From: Candidatus Desulfopertinax cowenii
GTDB lineage: Bacteria > Bacillota > Desulfotomaculia > Desulfotomaculales > Desulforudaceae
Assembly (NCBI GenBank): GCA_001899445.1
Contig: MPOA01000006.1
Coordinates: forward strand, 372,001 to 436,000
Reading direction: 5' to 3'
DNA: 64,000 nt
A program made the position numbers and the translations under genes. Of the stretch, positions 18,923 through 29,919 are shown piece after piece. A model generated the notes under the pieces. That model was given only the letters and a program-made list of their open reading frames with translations. It was not told the DNA's origin and ran no database searches. The stretch's first letter is position 1, and each line of letters begins with the position of its first letter.

Positions 18923-20197
18923 TCAACTTGTAGGGTCTTCGGCGTACTCAAACTCGAAGGCCCCGATCCGCACGGTGTCGCCCGGCTTGATGCCGTACGC
19001 CCGCAAGGCGCCCTCGATACCGATCCGGTTCAGCCAGCCCTGCAGATAACATACAGCCTCTGGGTTGTCCAAGTCGGTCATGGCCACCCGGCGCTCCACT
19101 TCCCTGCCCGACACAAGGTAAGTTTCCCCGTCCTTGGCTATCGTGAAGGTTGCCTCGCCGGTGGTCTCGTCCTTGGAAATCGGCAGGTGTAGAGGTGTGG
19201 CCGGGATTTCTTCCAGCAGCTGGTGCACGCGGAAAACGAGGCGGTCGAGTCCTTCACCCGTTAAGGCGGAAACGGCGAAAACCTCGTACCGCTCCCCGAG
19301 GGCCGCCGCCAGGCGTTCCACGTTCTCGCGCGCCCCCGGCAGGTCGATCTTGTTCGCCGCAACGAGCATCGGCCGGGAGATCAGTTGGGGGTCGTAGGCC
19401 GCCAATTCGCGGTTAATGACGTGGAAGTCGTCAACCGGGTCCCGGCCCTCCCGGCCCGAGGCATCCACCACATGCACCAGCAGCCGCGTCCGCTCCACAT
19501 GCCGCAGAAAGCGGTGCCCCAGCCCGGCGCCCTGGTGGGCGCCCTCGATCAGGCCCGGAATATCGGCGAGGACGAAACTGGAACCCTCGTCCACGCGCAC
19601 CACGCCCAGGTGTGGCTCCAGCGTGGTGAACTGGTAGTCCGCGATCCGGGGCCGGGCCGCTGATACCCGGGAAATGATAGTAGACTTGCCGGCGTTGGGG
19701 AAGCCGACCAGCCCGGCATCGGCCAAGAGTTTCAGCTCCAGTTCCAGCCAGAGTTCCTCCCCGGGCTCGCCTTTTTCCGCGAAATTCGGCGCCCGCTTTT
19801 GCGGCGTGGCAAAGCGGGCGTTCCCCCGCCCGCCCCGGCCACCCCGGGCCACCCGGCATTCCTGGCCGTCCGCGGTCAGATCCGCCAGTAACTCCCCGTC
19901 CCCGGCCCTCCGGATCACCGTGCCGACCGGTACCCGGACCACCAGGTCCTCCCCCTTCCGGCCGTGCATGTTCTTGCCCTGGCCGTGCGCGCCCCGGCCG
20001 GCCTTGTAGTGGCGGCGGTAACGGAAGTCCACCAGGGTGCGTAAGCCCCCGTCGGCACGCAGGATGACGTGTCCGCCCCGACCGCCGTCCCCGCCGGATG
20101 GGCCGCCGTGGGGCACGTATTTTTCGCGTCGGAAGGCCACACAACCGTTACCGCCGTCACCGGCCTTAACGTGGATTTTCGCGTAATCCTTGAACAA
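18923..20197 (-). CDS. obg: GTPase Obg/CgtA
   Basis: A 424-residue GTPase associated with the 50S subunit, needed for ribosome maturation and, in Bacillus, for sporulation signalling. The glycine-rich Obg fold covers about residues 1-158 (KAGDGGNGCVAFRREKYVP). The G domain contains GFPNAGKSTI (G1), DIPGLIEGAHQGAGLGHRFL (G3 and switch II) and NKIDLP (G4). A C-terminal OCT domain is present from about residue 345. It starts 4 bases after the stop of the upstream Spo0B-like gene, the same pairing as spo0B-obg in Bacillus. Confidence 0.95.
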   Translation of the reverse strand: MFKDYAKIHVKAGDGGNGCVAFRREKYVPHGGPSGGDGGRGGHVILRADGGLRTLVDFRYRRHYKAGRGAHGQGKNMHGRKGEDLVVRVPVGTVIRRAGDGELLADLTADGQECRVARGGRGGRGNARFATPQKRAPNFAEKGEPGEELWLELELKLLADAGLVGFPNAGKSTIISRVSAARPRIADYQFTTLEPHLGVVRVDEGSSFVLADIPGLIEGAHQGAGLGHRFLRHVERTRLLVHVVDASGREGRDPVDDFHVINRELAAYDPQLISRPMLVAANKIDLPGARENVERLAAALGERYEVFAVSALTGEGLDRLVFRVHQLLEEIPATPLHLPISKDETTGEATFTIAKDGETYLVSGREVERRVAMTDLDNPEAVCYLQGWLNRIGIEGALRAYGIKPGDTVRIGAFEFEYAEDPTS

Positions 20198-20201
20198 AAG
20201 G

Positions 20202-20765
20202 TCACCCCTCCTGTCGGGGGAAGACCAGAAAAATCCTGGTGTTTCCTTTTTCCACCAGGATGCTGGCCCGGCCCGCGAGGGGTTCCAGGCTCGCGTTCAC
20301 CTGGGCCAGGCTGTCCTCCAGGTCTTTGACGGACACGTCGCCGGCGGTCGGCAGTTCGATCCGGAAAATGTACTTGTTCTCGGCACCGACGATGGTTACG
20401 GTTACCAGTTCAGCGGTCCCTTCTAGGAAGGCCAGCCGGGCGCCGATGTCTTCAAAGGCCTGCACCAGGAGGCTTCTGATTTCATCCCCGGCCGCCGGCC
20501 AATCGTCCAGTTTGGTTTTCACGTCAAAAAACAGGGGAATCCCGTACCGCGCCGCCTGTTGATGAAAGGCGAGCAGCGCAACGGCCACTTCCGGGGCGGG
20601 AATCCGAGCAATTTTGCCGATTTCCCTGATTTGTCCGGATACCTGTCCGATATATTCCCGGATACGCTCCGTTCTATTCAGCTGCGCCAGCCCCGAAATG
20701 ACCTGTAGGTGATTTTGAAAATCGTGGCTGTAGTTCCGGATAAACTGCAGTAACTCCGCTGACAC
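20202..20765 (-). CDS. Spo0B-like phosphotransferase / SPOB-type histidine protein
   Basis: The product has 187 residues. The N-terminal helix has NYSHDFQNHLQVISGLAQL, the SPOB alpha-helical signature with the phosphorylatable His, and is followed by a degenerate ATPase-like fold. In Bacillus, Spo0B moves phosphate from Spo0F to Spo0A. Clostridial and Peptococcaceae genomes often lack a clear phosphorelay, so the role here could be a remnant or an Obg-linked signalling role. The GTG start at 20765 has TAGGAG just upstream; an ATG at 20807 lacks a binding site. The next gene, 4 bases on, is obg, but rplU and rpmA, which usually lie upstream, are absent. Confidence 0.75.
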   Translation of the reverse strand: MSAELLQFIRNYSHDFQNHLQVISGLAQLNRTERIREYIGQVSGQIREIGKIARIPAPEVAVALLAFHQQAARYGIPLFFDVKTKLDDWPAAGDEIRSLLVQAFEDIGARLAFLEGTAELVTVTIVGAENKYIFRIELPTAGDVSVKDLEDSLAQVNASLEPLAGRASILVEKGNTRIFLVFPRQEG

Positions 20766-20920
20766 CTGGCTCCTACCTCCTCCCAAGTATTCGCCGGAAG
20801 CGGTCATCAGCCGTCGGTCCGGCCCGGGTTATCGGTTCTCTCCACGCCGCTCCCGGTAATTAAGGCACTTCCCCTTCATAGTGTTTAAAAAGCAGAAGAT
20901 GAAACCGGGGGGAATGGAAA

Positions 20921-21865
20921 CTGGCGGGCATACCGGTATTTCTCGCCGGGCTGGGCTTACTCCTCTGGGGACTGCAGCTGCTGCAGGGCGGCCTGGAGAA
21001 CCTGGCCCGGGAAAAAATACGGTGGGCCTTGTTGCGGCTGGCTGGAACCCCGTTAACCGCCACGCTGACCGGGTTGGTGTTGACCGCGCTTGTCCAGAGC
21101 AGCACGGCCGTTTCCGTGTTTACCATCGGTTTCGTGCATAGCCGGCTTATGACCCTGCCCCAGGCCATTGGTATTATTCTAGGCGCCAACGTGGGCACCT
21201 GCCTTACGGTACAGCTGATGTCCCTAGATTTCGGCCGCGCCGCCCTGCCCGCCGCCACGGTCGGCGGGCTGCTCTGGATCGCCGGACGTCGGGGCCCTGT
21301 TTCCCGGCTGGGCCAAGCCCTGGCTGGCTTCGGCCTGGTCCTTCTGGGTCTGGACGCGCTGGCAACGGCCTTTGCCCCGTGGGCGCACGAACCGTGGTTC
21401 AGTAACCTGCTTTCCGGCCTCCATGACAACCGCCTGGGCGCCGCCGCGGCCGGCGCGCTGTTCACCGGCATTCTGCACTCCTCGGCCACCAGCACCGGCC
21501 TGGCGATCGCCCTGGCCCGCGAGGGACTGATCGACCTGCCCACCGCGGTGGCCTTTATCCTGGGAAACAATGTCGGCACCTGCTTCACCGCGATTCTGGC
21601 CAGCCTGGGCAGTTCGGCCGCCGGAAAACGGGTGGCCGTGGCCCATCTACTGATCAACCTTGCCGGGGCGGCGGCGGTCCTGCCGCTGGCGTTTCAGTTC
21701 GCCGCCCTGGTCCGGTTGGTCAGTCCGGACCTTCCTGGCCAGGTGGCCTTGGCGCATACCTTGTTCAATGTAATTTCGTCCCTGGCCTTTCTGCCCTTTG
21801 TTCACCCGTTCGCCGGGTTTTTAACCCGGCTCGTGCCGGGGAACGGTTACCGGCGCGGGCGGTAA
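20921..21865 (+). CDS. Na/Pi cotransporter-family membrane protein, non-standard start
   Basis: A member of the NptA/PF02690-type phosphate cotransporter family with two inverted halves. Each half has the QSS(T/A) motif: ALVQSSTAVSVFTIGF and GILHSSATSTGLAIAL, followed by GANVGTCLT and GNNVGTCFT repeats. The frame is open from a stop at 20900, but between there and 21029 it holds no ATG, GTG or TTG. The first membrane helix (IPVFLAGLGLLLWGLQLL) lies in that part, so a start at TTG 21029 would delete it. CTG at 20921, six bases after a strong GGGGGG site, is the best candidate. A frameshift against the ATG at 20914 is the alternative. The C-terminal PhoU domain of longer relatives is missing. 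Confidence 0.75.
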   Translation: MAGIPVFLAGLGLLLWGLQLLQGGLENLAREKIRWALLRLAGTPLTATLTGLVLTALVQSSTAVSVFTIGFVHSRLMTLPQAIGIILGANVGTCLTVQLMSLDFGRAALPAATVGGLLWIAGRRGPVSRLGQALAGFGLVLLGLDALATAFAPWAHEPWFSNLLSGLHDNRLGAAAAGALFTGILHSSATSTGLAIALAREGLIDLPTAVAFILGNNVGTCFTAILASLGSSAAGKRVAVAHLLINLAGAAAVLPLAFQFAALVRLVSPDLPGQVALAHTLFNVISSLAFLPFVHPFAGFLTRLVPGNGYRRGR

Positions 21866-21878
21866 TAGCGCAGGCACC

Positions 21879-21905
21879 ACCGCCAAACGGCAACGCGGTT
21901 TTTTT
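21879..21905 (+). terminator. Possible terminator after the Na/Pi cotransporter
   Basis: ACCGC and GCGGT pair across an 11-base loop and run into seven T residues. The stem is short. Confidence 0.4.
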
Positions 21906-22042
21906 CATTATAGCGGAGTTCGTCAACCTTGTGAACACGCAAAACCCGCCAGCCGCCGGGGAAACACTGCCTAACTGGTTACACCTTCCAACGGAAAGGG
22001 ATTTGGCGAAACCGGTTGAAATAAAAGATATGGGGAAACGCT

Positions 22043-24380
<2,338 letters not shown>

Positions 24381-24391
<11 letters not shown>

Positions 24392-24599
24392 CCTTGAAAC
24401 CAGCCCTGACTACGGCCTGGACCAGCTCTTCCCTCCCGGTGCGCGCGGGGTCGTAATCCACCCGGGCCTGTCCGGCCTGCAGGTTCACCACGGCAGCGGC
24501 CACCCCATTCACCCCCAGCAGCGCACGTTCTACCGCGGCCACGCAGCCACCACAGCTCATACCCTGCACTTTAAGCGTCTCGGTCTTCAAATCTGCCAT
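24381..24599 (-). CDS. copZ: Copper chaperone CopZ-type (heavy-metal-associated domain)
   Basis: A 72-residue protein that is a single HMA domain. GMSCGGCV at about residues 13-20 supplies the metal-binding CxxC, and the rest has the beta-alpha-beta-beta-alpha-beta pattern ending RAGFKVTP. Such proteins hand Cu(I) to CopA. It is encoded on the opposite strand to copA with overlapping 3' ends, so the two are not in one operon and must be expressed separately. AGGTGATACC precedes the start. No CsoR or CueR gene is seen nearby. Confidence 0.9.
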
Positions 24600-24622
24600 C
24601 TGAAGGTATCACCTCGTCTCCG

Positions 24623-25774
24623 TTACCGGGCTGGTTTAGTACCCAGCTTGACCTGGAGGTCACGGGTACGGCCTTCGCGGAACACCGTTACCTCCATGGT
24701 TTCGCCCGCCTTGCGGGTGCGGATCGCCCGAATCACCTTTTCCGGATTCTCCACCCGGACCCCGTCCAACTCGATGATCACATCACCCGGCTTGATGCCC
24801 GCCCGGGCGGCCGGGCTATCGGACACGACCACGCGCACGAACGCTCCCGCCGCGTTTTTCATCCCCAGGTAATGGGCCAACTCGGGAGAAACTGACTCCA
24901 GTTGCACTCCCAACCAAGCGTGGCTGATCCTCCCCGTCTTGATCAGTTCGTCCAACACCGGACGGATCGTGCTGGTGGGAATAGCGAAGCCAATACCCTG
25001 CGCCTGGGCGTTCACCGCCGTGTTAATGGCCACCACTTCGCCCTGCAGGTTTAAGAGCGGTCCGCCACTGTTTCCGGGGTTGATGGACGCGTCCGTTTGC
25101 AACAGGTTATCGTAATAACGGTCCTCAATGGTTACCGGACGGCCCTTGGCGCTGACCACCCCGACGGTTACGGTATGGTCCAGTCCGTATGGGTTGCCGA
25201 TCGCGATCACCCATTCGCCAACCTGTACCTTGTCGGAATCCCCGAGCCGGAGATAGGGCAGCTTCTTCGGCGCCTCCACCTTGAGCACCGCCAGGTCCAG
25301 GTCGTAATCCGAACCGATCACCTTGGCCGGCAGCGGGGCCTCAAAGCCGGTCAAAGTGACCATGATCTCCTCGGCGCCGCGGATAACGTGTTCGTTGGTC
25401 AAGATATAGCCGTCGTCCGAAAACAGGAACCCGGACCCCATACCCCGGCGGCTGGGCGCCGATCCCGGTGGGGCCATGTCTGGCCAGCCGAAGAAGTCCC
25501 GGAAAAACGGATCGTTAAAAAACGGGCCCCATCCTCTCCCGGCGGTGGGTACCACGGTATCAATCTTAACCACGGCCGGACTGGCCCGATCCACGATGTC
25601 CACGATGGTGCCGGGGTTTATCCCGGACAGTTCGGGAGAGCCTTCAGCAGACTGGTTGATTGCCAACGGTTCCCGGTAGAACAGGTCGGGCACCGACCCG
25701 TTACAGCCGGCAAACATGATTCCGGCTACGAACGCGGCCAGGGCGACCAATACTAACATTCGCCTCCCCTGCAC
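24623..25774 (-). CDS. HtrA/DegP-type serine protease, membrane- or lipid-anchored
   Basis: A trypsin-like protease with one PDZ domain acting outside the membrane on misfolded proteins. Numbered from the GTG at 25774 (383 residues), the catalytic triad is H129 (TNEHVI), D160 (DLDLAVLK) and S236 (NPGNSGGPL). The PDZ domain is about 280-375 (PAARAGIKPGDVIIELDG). The N-terminus has a hydrophobic segment ending FAGC at Cys24, a possible lipobox although Phe at -3 is not ideal. An ATG 15 bases further on also has a good binding site. It has its own promoter and follows copZ convergently to none, forming a separate unit. Confidence 0.93.
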   Translation of the reverse strand: MQGRRMLVLVALAAFVAGIMFAGCNGSVPDLFYREPLAINQSAEGSPELSGINPGTIVDIVDRASPAVVKIDTVVPTAGRGWGPFFNDPFFRDFFGWPDMAPPGSAPSRRGMGSGFLFSDDGYILTNEHVIRGAEEIMVTLTGFEAPLPAKVIGSDYDLDLAVLKVEAPKKLPYLRLGDSDKVQVGEWVIAIGNPYGLDHTVTVGVVSAKGRPVTIEDRYYDNLLQTDASINPGNSGGPLLNLQGEVVAINTAVNAQAQGIGFAIPTSTIRPVLDELIKTGRISHAWLGVQLESVSPELAHYLGMKNAAGAFVRVVVSDSPAARAGIKPGDVIIELDGVRVENPEKVIRAIRTRKAGETMEVTVFREGRTRDLQVKLGTKPAR

Positions 25775-25804
25775 ACGCCAACCCCCCTTGGAATGGTCAC
25801 TTTT

Positions 25805-25833
25805 ATTATACCAGCATAGGCTGAAAGTGAAAA
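25805..25833 (-). promoter_or_regulatory. Promoter of the HtrA-type gene
   Basis: On the minus strand TTTTCA and TATAAT are separated by 17 bases; TGG before the -10 gives an extended -10 box. Confidence 0.65.
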
Positions 25834-25905
25834 AGGCCATCCGGTCCAGCCCGTTACAAAGACCCCGCCTGGAATTCCGTCCCCCGTCCACGGCGAAATT
25901 GAGTA

Positions 25906-25925
25906 GGGCGCCGTTGCCGGCGCCC
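25906..25925 (-). terminator. Terminator at the end of the apr-qmo-hdr operon
   Basis: An 8-bp stem (GGGCGCCG/CGGCGCCC) with a 4-base loop starts right after the hdrB stop. The T tract is imperfect (TACTCAATTT), so it may act partly as a 3' stabiliser. Confidence 0.6.
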
Positions 25926-25927
25926 TC

Positions 25928-26815
25928 TTATTTCTTCACCCCATACTTGGCCAGTTTCTTATACGGCGACACAATGTTGTACTGTAAAGCCAGGTCCTTG
26001 GGCTTCAGGTCGAACGCCACCCCCATCAACTGCGTGACGAACAACACCGGCATATCGTATTTCTTCTTATTCAGCTTAGCGATTTTCTCCTGGAAGGCGT
26101 CCGTGTTCAGGGCGCACATCGGGCAGGGAGTCACGATCACATCCGCACCGTTTTCGGCCGCGCAATCCAGCACCTTGCCGGTCAGGTCGTAAATCAGTTC
26201 GGGGTTAGTGAACTGCTGCGACCCGCCACAGCACCGGGCAGCCAGCGGAAACGGCACCGGCGTTGCCCCCAGGGCCTCCACGAGCCGGTCCAGCATCACC
26301 GGGTACTCGACATCGTCGAAGTCGGGGCGCCGGATGGCCCGCACGGTCTGGCAACCAGAGTAACAGGCCACTTTGAGGCCTTCCAACGGCTTGATGGTCC
26401 GCTCGCGGATCTTGTCCAGGCCCACCTCGTTGATCAAAACGTCGATCAGGTGGCGCACCTGCAGGCTGGCACCGTAAGACAGACCGCCCGCCGCCAGGGC
26501 TTCGTTGATCTGGCTATTAAACTTGGAATCGATTTTCATTTTCTCGTTGGTCCACGCCAAGTTCAGGTAGCAGGAACTGCAAGCGACGACGATATCTTTT
26601 CCAGCCTTTTCGGCCAAAGCCAGGTTGCGAGCCGCGATCGCCTGCTGGGCGAAGTCCCCAATGGCGTTGGCCACTAAGGTCGCACCGCAACAGTTCCAGT
26701 CCGGAATCTCGCCGTGTACGTCCATGCCCAACGCCTTCACCACGGCCTCAAAGGAGATAAAGCTGGCTTTACCGGTGGCCTCCGATGCGCAGCCCGGGTA
26801 GAAAATGTACGCCAT
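25928..26815 (-). CDS. hdrB: Heterodisulfide reductase subunit B-like protein (Qmo-associated HdrB)
   Basis: A 295-residue protein with two complete CCG domains. The first comprises C9 (YPGC), CC at 42-43 and CSSC near 79-82; the second comprises CYSGC, CCGG and CPMC. In methanogen HdrB these cysteines hold non-cubane [4Fe-4S] clusters that act on disulfides. In Gram-positive sulfate reducers HdrB and HdrC replace the membrane subunit QmoC next to qmoAB, so the likely job is electron transfer to AprBA without a quinone-binding membrane part. The start codon directly follows the hdrC stop. The physiological donor cannot be read from the sequence. Confidence 0.9.
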   Translation of the reverse strand: MAYIFYPGCASEATGKASFISFEAVVKALGMDVHGEIPDWNCCGATLVANAIGDFAQQAIAARNLALAEKAGKDIVVACSSCYLNLAWTNEKMKIDSKFNSQINEALAAGGLSYGASLQVRHLIDVLINEVGLDKIRERTIKPLEGLKVACYSGCQTVRAIRRPDFDDVEYPVMLDRLVEALGATPVPFPLAARCCGGSQQFTNPELIYDLTGKVLDCAAENGADVIVTPCPMCALNTDAFQEKIAKLNKKKYDMPVLFVTQLMGVAFDLKPKDLALQYNIVSPYKKLAKYGVKK

Positions 26816-27406
26816 CTAGTGTCCCTCCCTTGCCAGCGCCGCGGCCTTTTCGTAGATTTTCTTCAGTTGGCCCTTATTTTTAATGGTCTTGGCTGGCGCA
26901 AGCGGCAAACGCTTCTTCAAAACCATCGGCCGGGCGACATCCATCATTTTGAAGGCTTCCTTCATGGCGGCCGGTCCGGCCTTCAGGAAGTACATCTGGG
27001 TCAGCCAGGCTTCCCACTGTCGTCCACGCTTTAACATAACGTCAAAGAACGTCTTGCTGAACAATGCTCCCGGAGCACTCTTGACGCCCTGCTTTTGCGC
27101 CAGGTACAGCTTCATTCCGTGCATGACGTCGATAATCGGGATGCCGCGTGGACAACGCACGGTACAAAGGTTGCACGAAGTGCACAGCCACGGCGTGTTC
27201 GCCTTCAGCACCTGCTCCTGGTCCCCGGCCTGGATCGCTTTAAAGTACCTGCGTGGCGGAAGGTCCATCAGGTGCCGGGCCGGACAGGTCACAACACATA
27301 ACCCGCACTGCATGCACTGCTTGATGTAGTGACCGTTTTCTATAGTATAGAGTTCGTTGGCAAAAGCGGGGTCGTACCTGGATGCCTGCTTATTCGCAGC
27401 GGTCAT
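26816..27406 (-). CDS. hdrC: Heterodisulfide reductase subunit C-like iron-sulfur protein
   Basis: A 196-residue protein with two [4Fe-4S] ferredoxin motifs, CMQCGLCVVTCP at about residues 31-42 and CTSCNLCTVRCPRG near 74-87. These are followed by a helical C-terminal half rich in Lys and Met. There are no membrane helices, unlike QmoC. HdrC normally relays electrons between HdrA-type flavoproteins and HdrB; here the HdrA-like partners are QmoA and QmoB upstream. GGAGGGGGTAGAGCAA precedes the ATG. It is separated from qmoB by a 302-base non-coding gap, the only large interruption among the qmo/hdr genes. Confidence 0.9.
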   Translation of the reverse strand: MTAANKQASRYDPAFANELYTIENGHYIKQCMQCGLCVVTCPARHLMDLPPRRYFKAIQAGDQEQVLKANTPWLCTSCNLCTVRCPRGIPIIDVMHGMKLYLAQKQGVKSAPGALFSKTFFDVMLKRGRQWEAWLTQMYFLKAGPAAMKEAFKMMDVARPMVLKKRLPLAPAKTIKNKGQLKKIYEKAAALAREGH

Positions 27407-27466
27407 TTGCTCTACCCCCTCCAGACTGATCCAAGATTTATCCCATTAATCAGCATGAAAAACTTC

Positions 27467-27710
27467 TCAGGCCTGAAGGCGCAGCGCTGATTGATGCGCC
27501 GGGTACAGACATCCAGCCGATCATCTCCCGGCACGGCACCCTCGTCACAGCCTACCCAGGGTTCACCCGGTGACCGCCTCCAATACGAGGGACTGCGCAC
27601 TCGCAGCGCCTCCTTCGCAGTCTCTCGACATCCCCGCTGGTATCAACGGCGATGGACGGAGCCCCGGGCCGCGGGCAAGCCCGCGACCCGGGTCTTCTCG
27701 GTTCAGGCCT
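27467..27710 (-). other. Structured, repeat-flanked non-coding element between qmoB and hdrC
   Basis: The gap has no convincing ORF. It starts at the qmoB stop codon and is bounded by two direct copies of AGGCCTGA (minus strand), each followed within a few bases by GAGAAG. Inside are a very strong GC hairpin near 27664-27694 (CCCGGGTCGCGGGC against GCCCGCGGCCCGGG, imperfect) without a T tract and an 11-bp stem (GAGAGACTGCG with CGCAGTCCCTC) around 27588-27626. AGGCCTGAA at one end can also pair with TTCAGGCCT at the other, closing the whole element. I read this either as a small inserted mobile or MITE-like element with target duplication or as a structured RNA in the operon transcript. Confidence 0.45.
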
Positions 27711-29919
27711 AAAAGCCCTTCATGGGGTTCGGACCAAGTTCATCCAATTTCTCTACGAACTCTTCAATGAGCTTCGGAATCCGGTAGTAATCCATAATGC
27801 TGATCTGGTGCATCCGGCAGCGCTCAGATTCCAGGCCCAGCCGGTCCAGGGTCTCTGAAACCTTGGACAGGCGGACCTCGGCCAGCTCGCTGCCCTTAAT
27901 GAAGTGGCACTGGTAATCGTCACCGTGCCGGCAACCCAGGAGCAACAAGCCGTCAAAGCCCGAGGACATGGCGTCGGAGACCCAGACCAGGTTCAGCGAA
28001 CCCAGGCACCGCAGCGGGATGACCCGCACCCAGGCGCTGTACTTCAGACGATTGATACCGGCCATGTCCAGCGCGGGAATGGCGTCGTTCTCGCAGGCGA
28101 AGATGAGAATTCTCGGTTTTTCCTCATCCTCTTCGGGCACCTCGATGGTCTTGGCCATGCCGCCAATCATCGGTACCGAGTAGTCCTTGAAGGAAATGAT
28201 CCGCTCGGGACAGGCGCCCATACAGGTGCCGCACCGGCGGCAGCGGGTCCGCTCCGGCAACGGGTTGGCCTTCTCGTCCTCGTTGATCGCCCCGAACGGG
28301 CACTCTTCGGTGCACCGTTTGCACTGCGTGCAACGGTTCATGTTGAACTCCGGATAGGAGGTGTCCCCAGCTCTCGGGTGTACGGCCTCGCCGCGGGCCA
28401 CGCACTCCACACACTGGATGGCCTTCAAGGCCGCACCGGCGGCGTCCTCGATGGCGGTCGGCACGTGCATGGTTGCTCGGACGGCGCCGGCGGCGTAGAT
28501 TCCGGTCCGGCGGGTCTCGTACGGAAAGCAGATGAAGTGCGAATCCGGGAAGCCGTACTTCAGGGCCGGCATCTCCGGACCCTGGCGGTACACCAGGTTC
28601 AGCATGTTGGACTTGATGATCTGGTCCGGCTTGGCGGCCAGTTCGTCTTCCTTGGCTGCGGCCGCTTCTTCCTCGGCCTCCTCGGCGATTTCCTCGCCGA
28701 AGGCGGCATTGGTTTGCATCCCGTTGGCCAGCACCACCAGGTCAAGATCGCCGATGGTGATATCCTCGCCCAGGATGATGTCCTTAGCCTCGACGGCCAG
28801 CTTGCCGCCGTCCTCGTTCACCTGCACGCCCGGGATCTCGGTCTTGATGAACACGGCGCCGGTCTGCTGGACGGCCTTATAGAAATGCTCGTACTTGCCC
28901 GTCGCCCGGATGTCCTTGTAGAAGATGTAGGCCTGAACGTTCGGGTTGAACTCCTTCAGGTAAACCGCCTGTTTCAGGGTTTCGATGCAGCAGGCGGCCG
29001 AGCAGTACGGCAGGCGCTCTGCATCGCGGGAGCCCGCACACTGGATAAACGCCACCCGTTTGACGTTTTTCAGCTTGCCGCTCTTGGCCATTTCTTCGAC
29101 GTCGGCGTGGGTGACCACGTTGGGCTTGCCGTAACCCAGGTATTCCAACTTCTTGGGATCGTACGGCAGCGCCCCGGTCGCCAAGACGATGGCGCCCACT
29201 CTTTCTTGGACGGTGCTGCCGTTTTGTTTGATCTTGGCGTCAAACACACCCGGGCCGCCGGCGATGCTCTCCATGGTGGCCCCGGTATAAACCTTGATTT
29301 TCGGATTATCCTCGATGGCCTTGGCCAAGGCGGGAATGTTATTCTCCGCCGGCTCGGTGTAAGGTTCGGCCAACGGGGGCAGCTTGTAAACCTTTCCGGC
29401 CCAGCCCCCGAGCGTCGCCTCTTTTTCCACCAGGACCACCTCGTAACCGGCCCCGGCCGCTTCCAGCGCCGCGGTCATGCCCGTCAGACCGCCGCCCACC
29501 ACCAGGATGGTCTTGGACGGGTTTTCAACCAGGAACGGTTCCGGCAACTCGGTGGCCTTCGCTCTGGACAGGCCCATCCGCACGTAGTCCTCGGCCATCA
29601 TGTTGGTATCCTCGTCACCGGGCTCCTGCACCCAGGCAACCCGTTCTCGAAGCGGAACCCGTTCCACGATCACCGACGGACCAAAGTTGAAAACATCATA
29701 GCATACCCGTTCCGAACAGGCCGCGATGGTGACGGTGTTGGCCCCCGCTTCGATGTCCTTCTTGATCAGGTCGACTCCCTCGGGGCCGCACAGGAAGGAA
29801 TGCTCCTTTACGTCCTGGATTCTGAACTCGCCCTTGGCCACCTTCACCAAGGCCTGGACGTCCAGCGCCTCCCCGATGCCGCAGCCCGTGCAAAAGTATA
29901 CCGCTTGCTTCTTAGTCAT
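27709..29919 (-). CDS. qmoB: QmoB, HdrA/MvhD-like flavoprotein of the Qmo complex
   Basis: A 736-residue protein. The N-terminal part has a CTGCGIGE segment and an FAD site VVGGGLTGMTAALEAAGAGYEVVLVEKE near residue 140. Two [4Fe-4S] motifs follow (CTQCKRCTEECPFGAI and CRRCGTCMGACPERII, about 535-580). The C-terminal domain is MvhD-like (ILIFACENDAIPA, then LGCRHGDDYQCHF). This matches QmoB of sulfate reducers. It pairs with QmoA to move electrons to AprBA. The MvhD part is the region through which HdrA-type proteins receive electrons from partner enzymes. The stop lies within the repeat that bounds the next intergenic element. Confidence 0.93.
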   Translation of the reverse strand: MTKKQAVYFCTGCGIGEALDVQALVKVAKGEFRIQDVKEHSFLCGPEGVDLIKKDIEAGANTVTIAACSERVCYDVFNFGPSVIVERVPLRERVAWVQEPGDEDTNMMAEDYVRMGLSRAKATELPEPFLVENPSKTILVVGGGLTGMTAALEAAGAGYEVVLVEKEATLGGWAGKVYKLPPLAEPYTEPAENNIPALAKAIEDNPKIKVYTGATMESIAGGPGVFDAKIKQNGSTVQERVGAIVLATGALPYDPKKLEYLGYGKPNVVTHADVEEMAKSGKLKNVKRVAFIQCAGSRDAERLPYCSAACCIETLKQAVYLKEFNPNVQAYIFYKDIRATGKYEHFYKAVQQTGAVFIKTEIPGVQVNEDGGKLAVEAKDIILGEDITIGDLDLVVLANGMQTNAAFGEEIAEEAEEEAAAAKEDELAAKPDQIIKSNMLNLVYRQGPEMPALKYGFPDSHFICFPYETRRTGIYAAGAVRATMHVPTAIEDAAGAALKAIQCVECVARGEAVHPRAGDTSYPEFNMNRCTQCKRCTEECPFGAINEDEKANPLPERTRCRRCGTCMGACPERIISFKDYSVPMIGGMAKTIEVPEEDEEKPRILIFACENDAIPALDMAGINRLKYSAWVRVIPLRCLGSLNLVWVSDAMSSGFDGLLLLGCRHGDDYQCHFIKGSELAEVRLSKVSETLDRLGLESERCRMHQISIMDYYRIPKLIEEFVEKLDELGPNPMKGF

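Noticed and set aside
27412-27600. A 62-codon ORF in the qmoB-hdrC gap
   Set aside because: It crosses the stem structures, lacks a ribosome binding site and has no recognisable motif; the region reads better as structured non-coding sequence.
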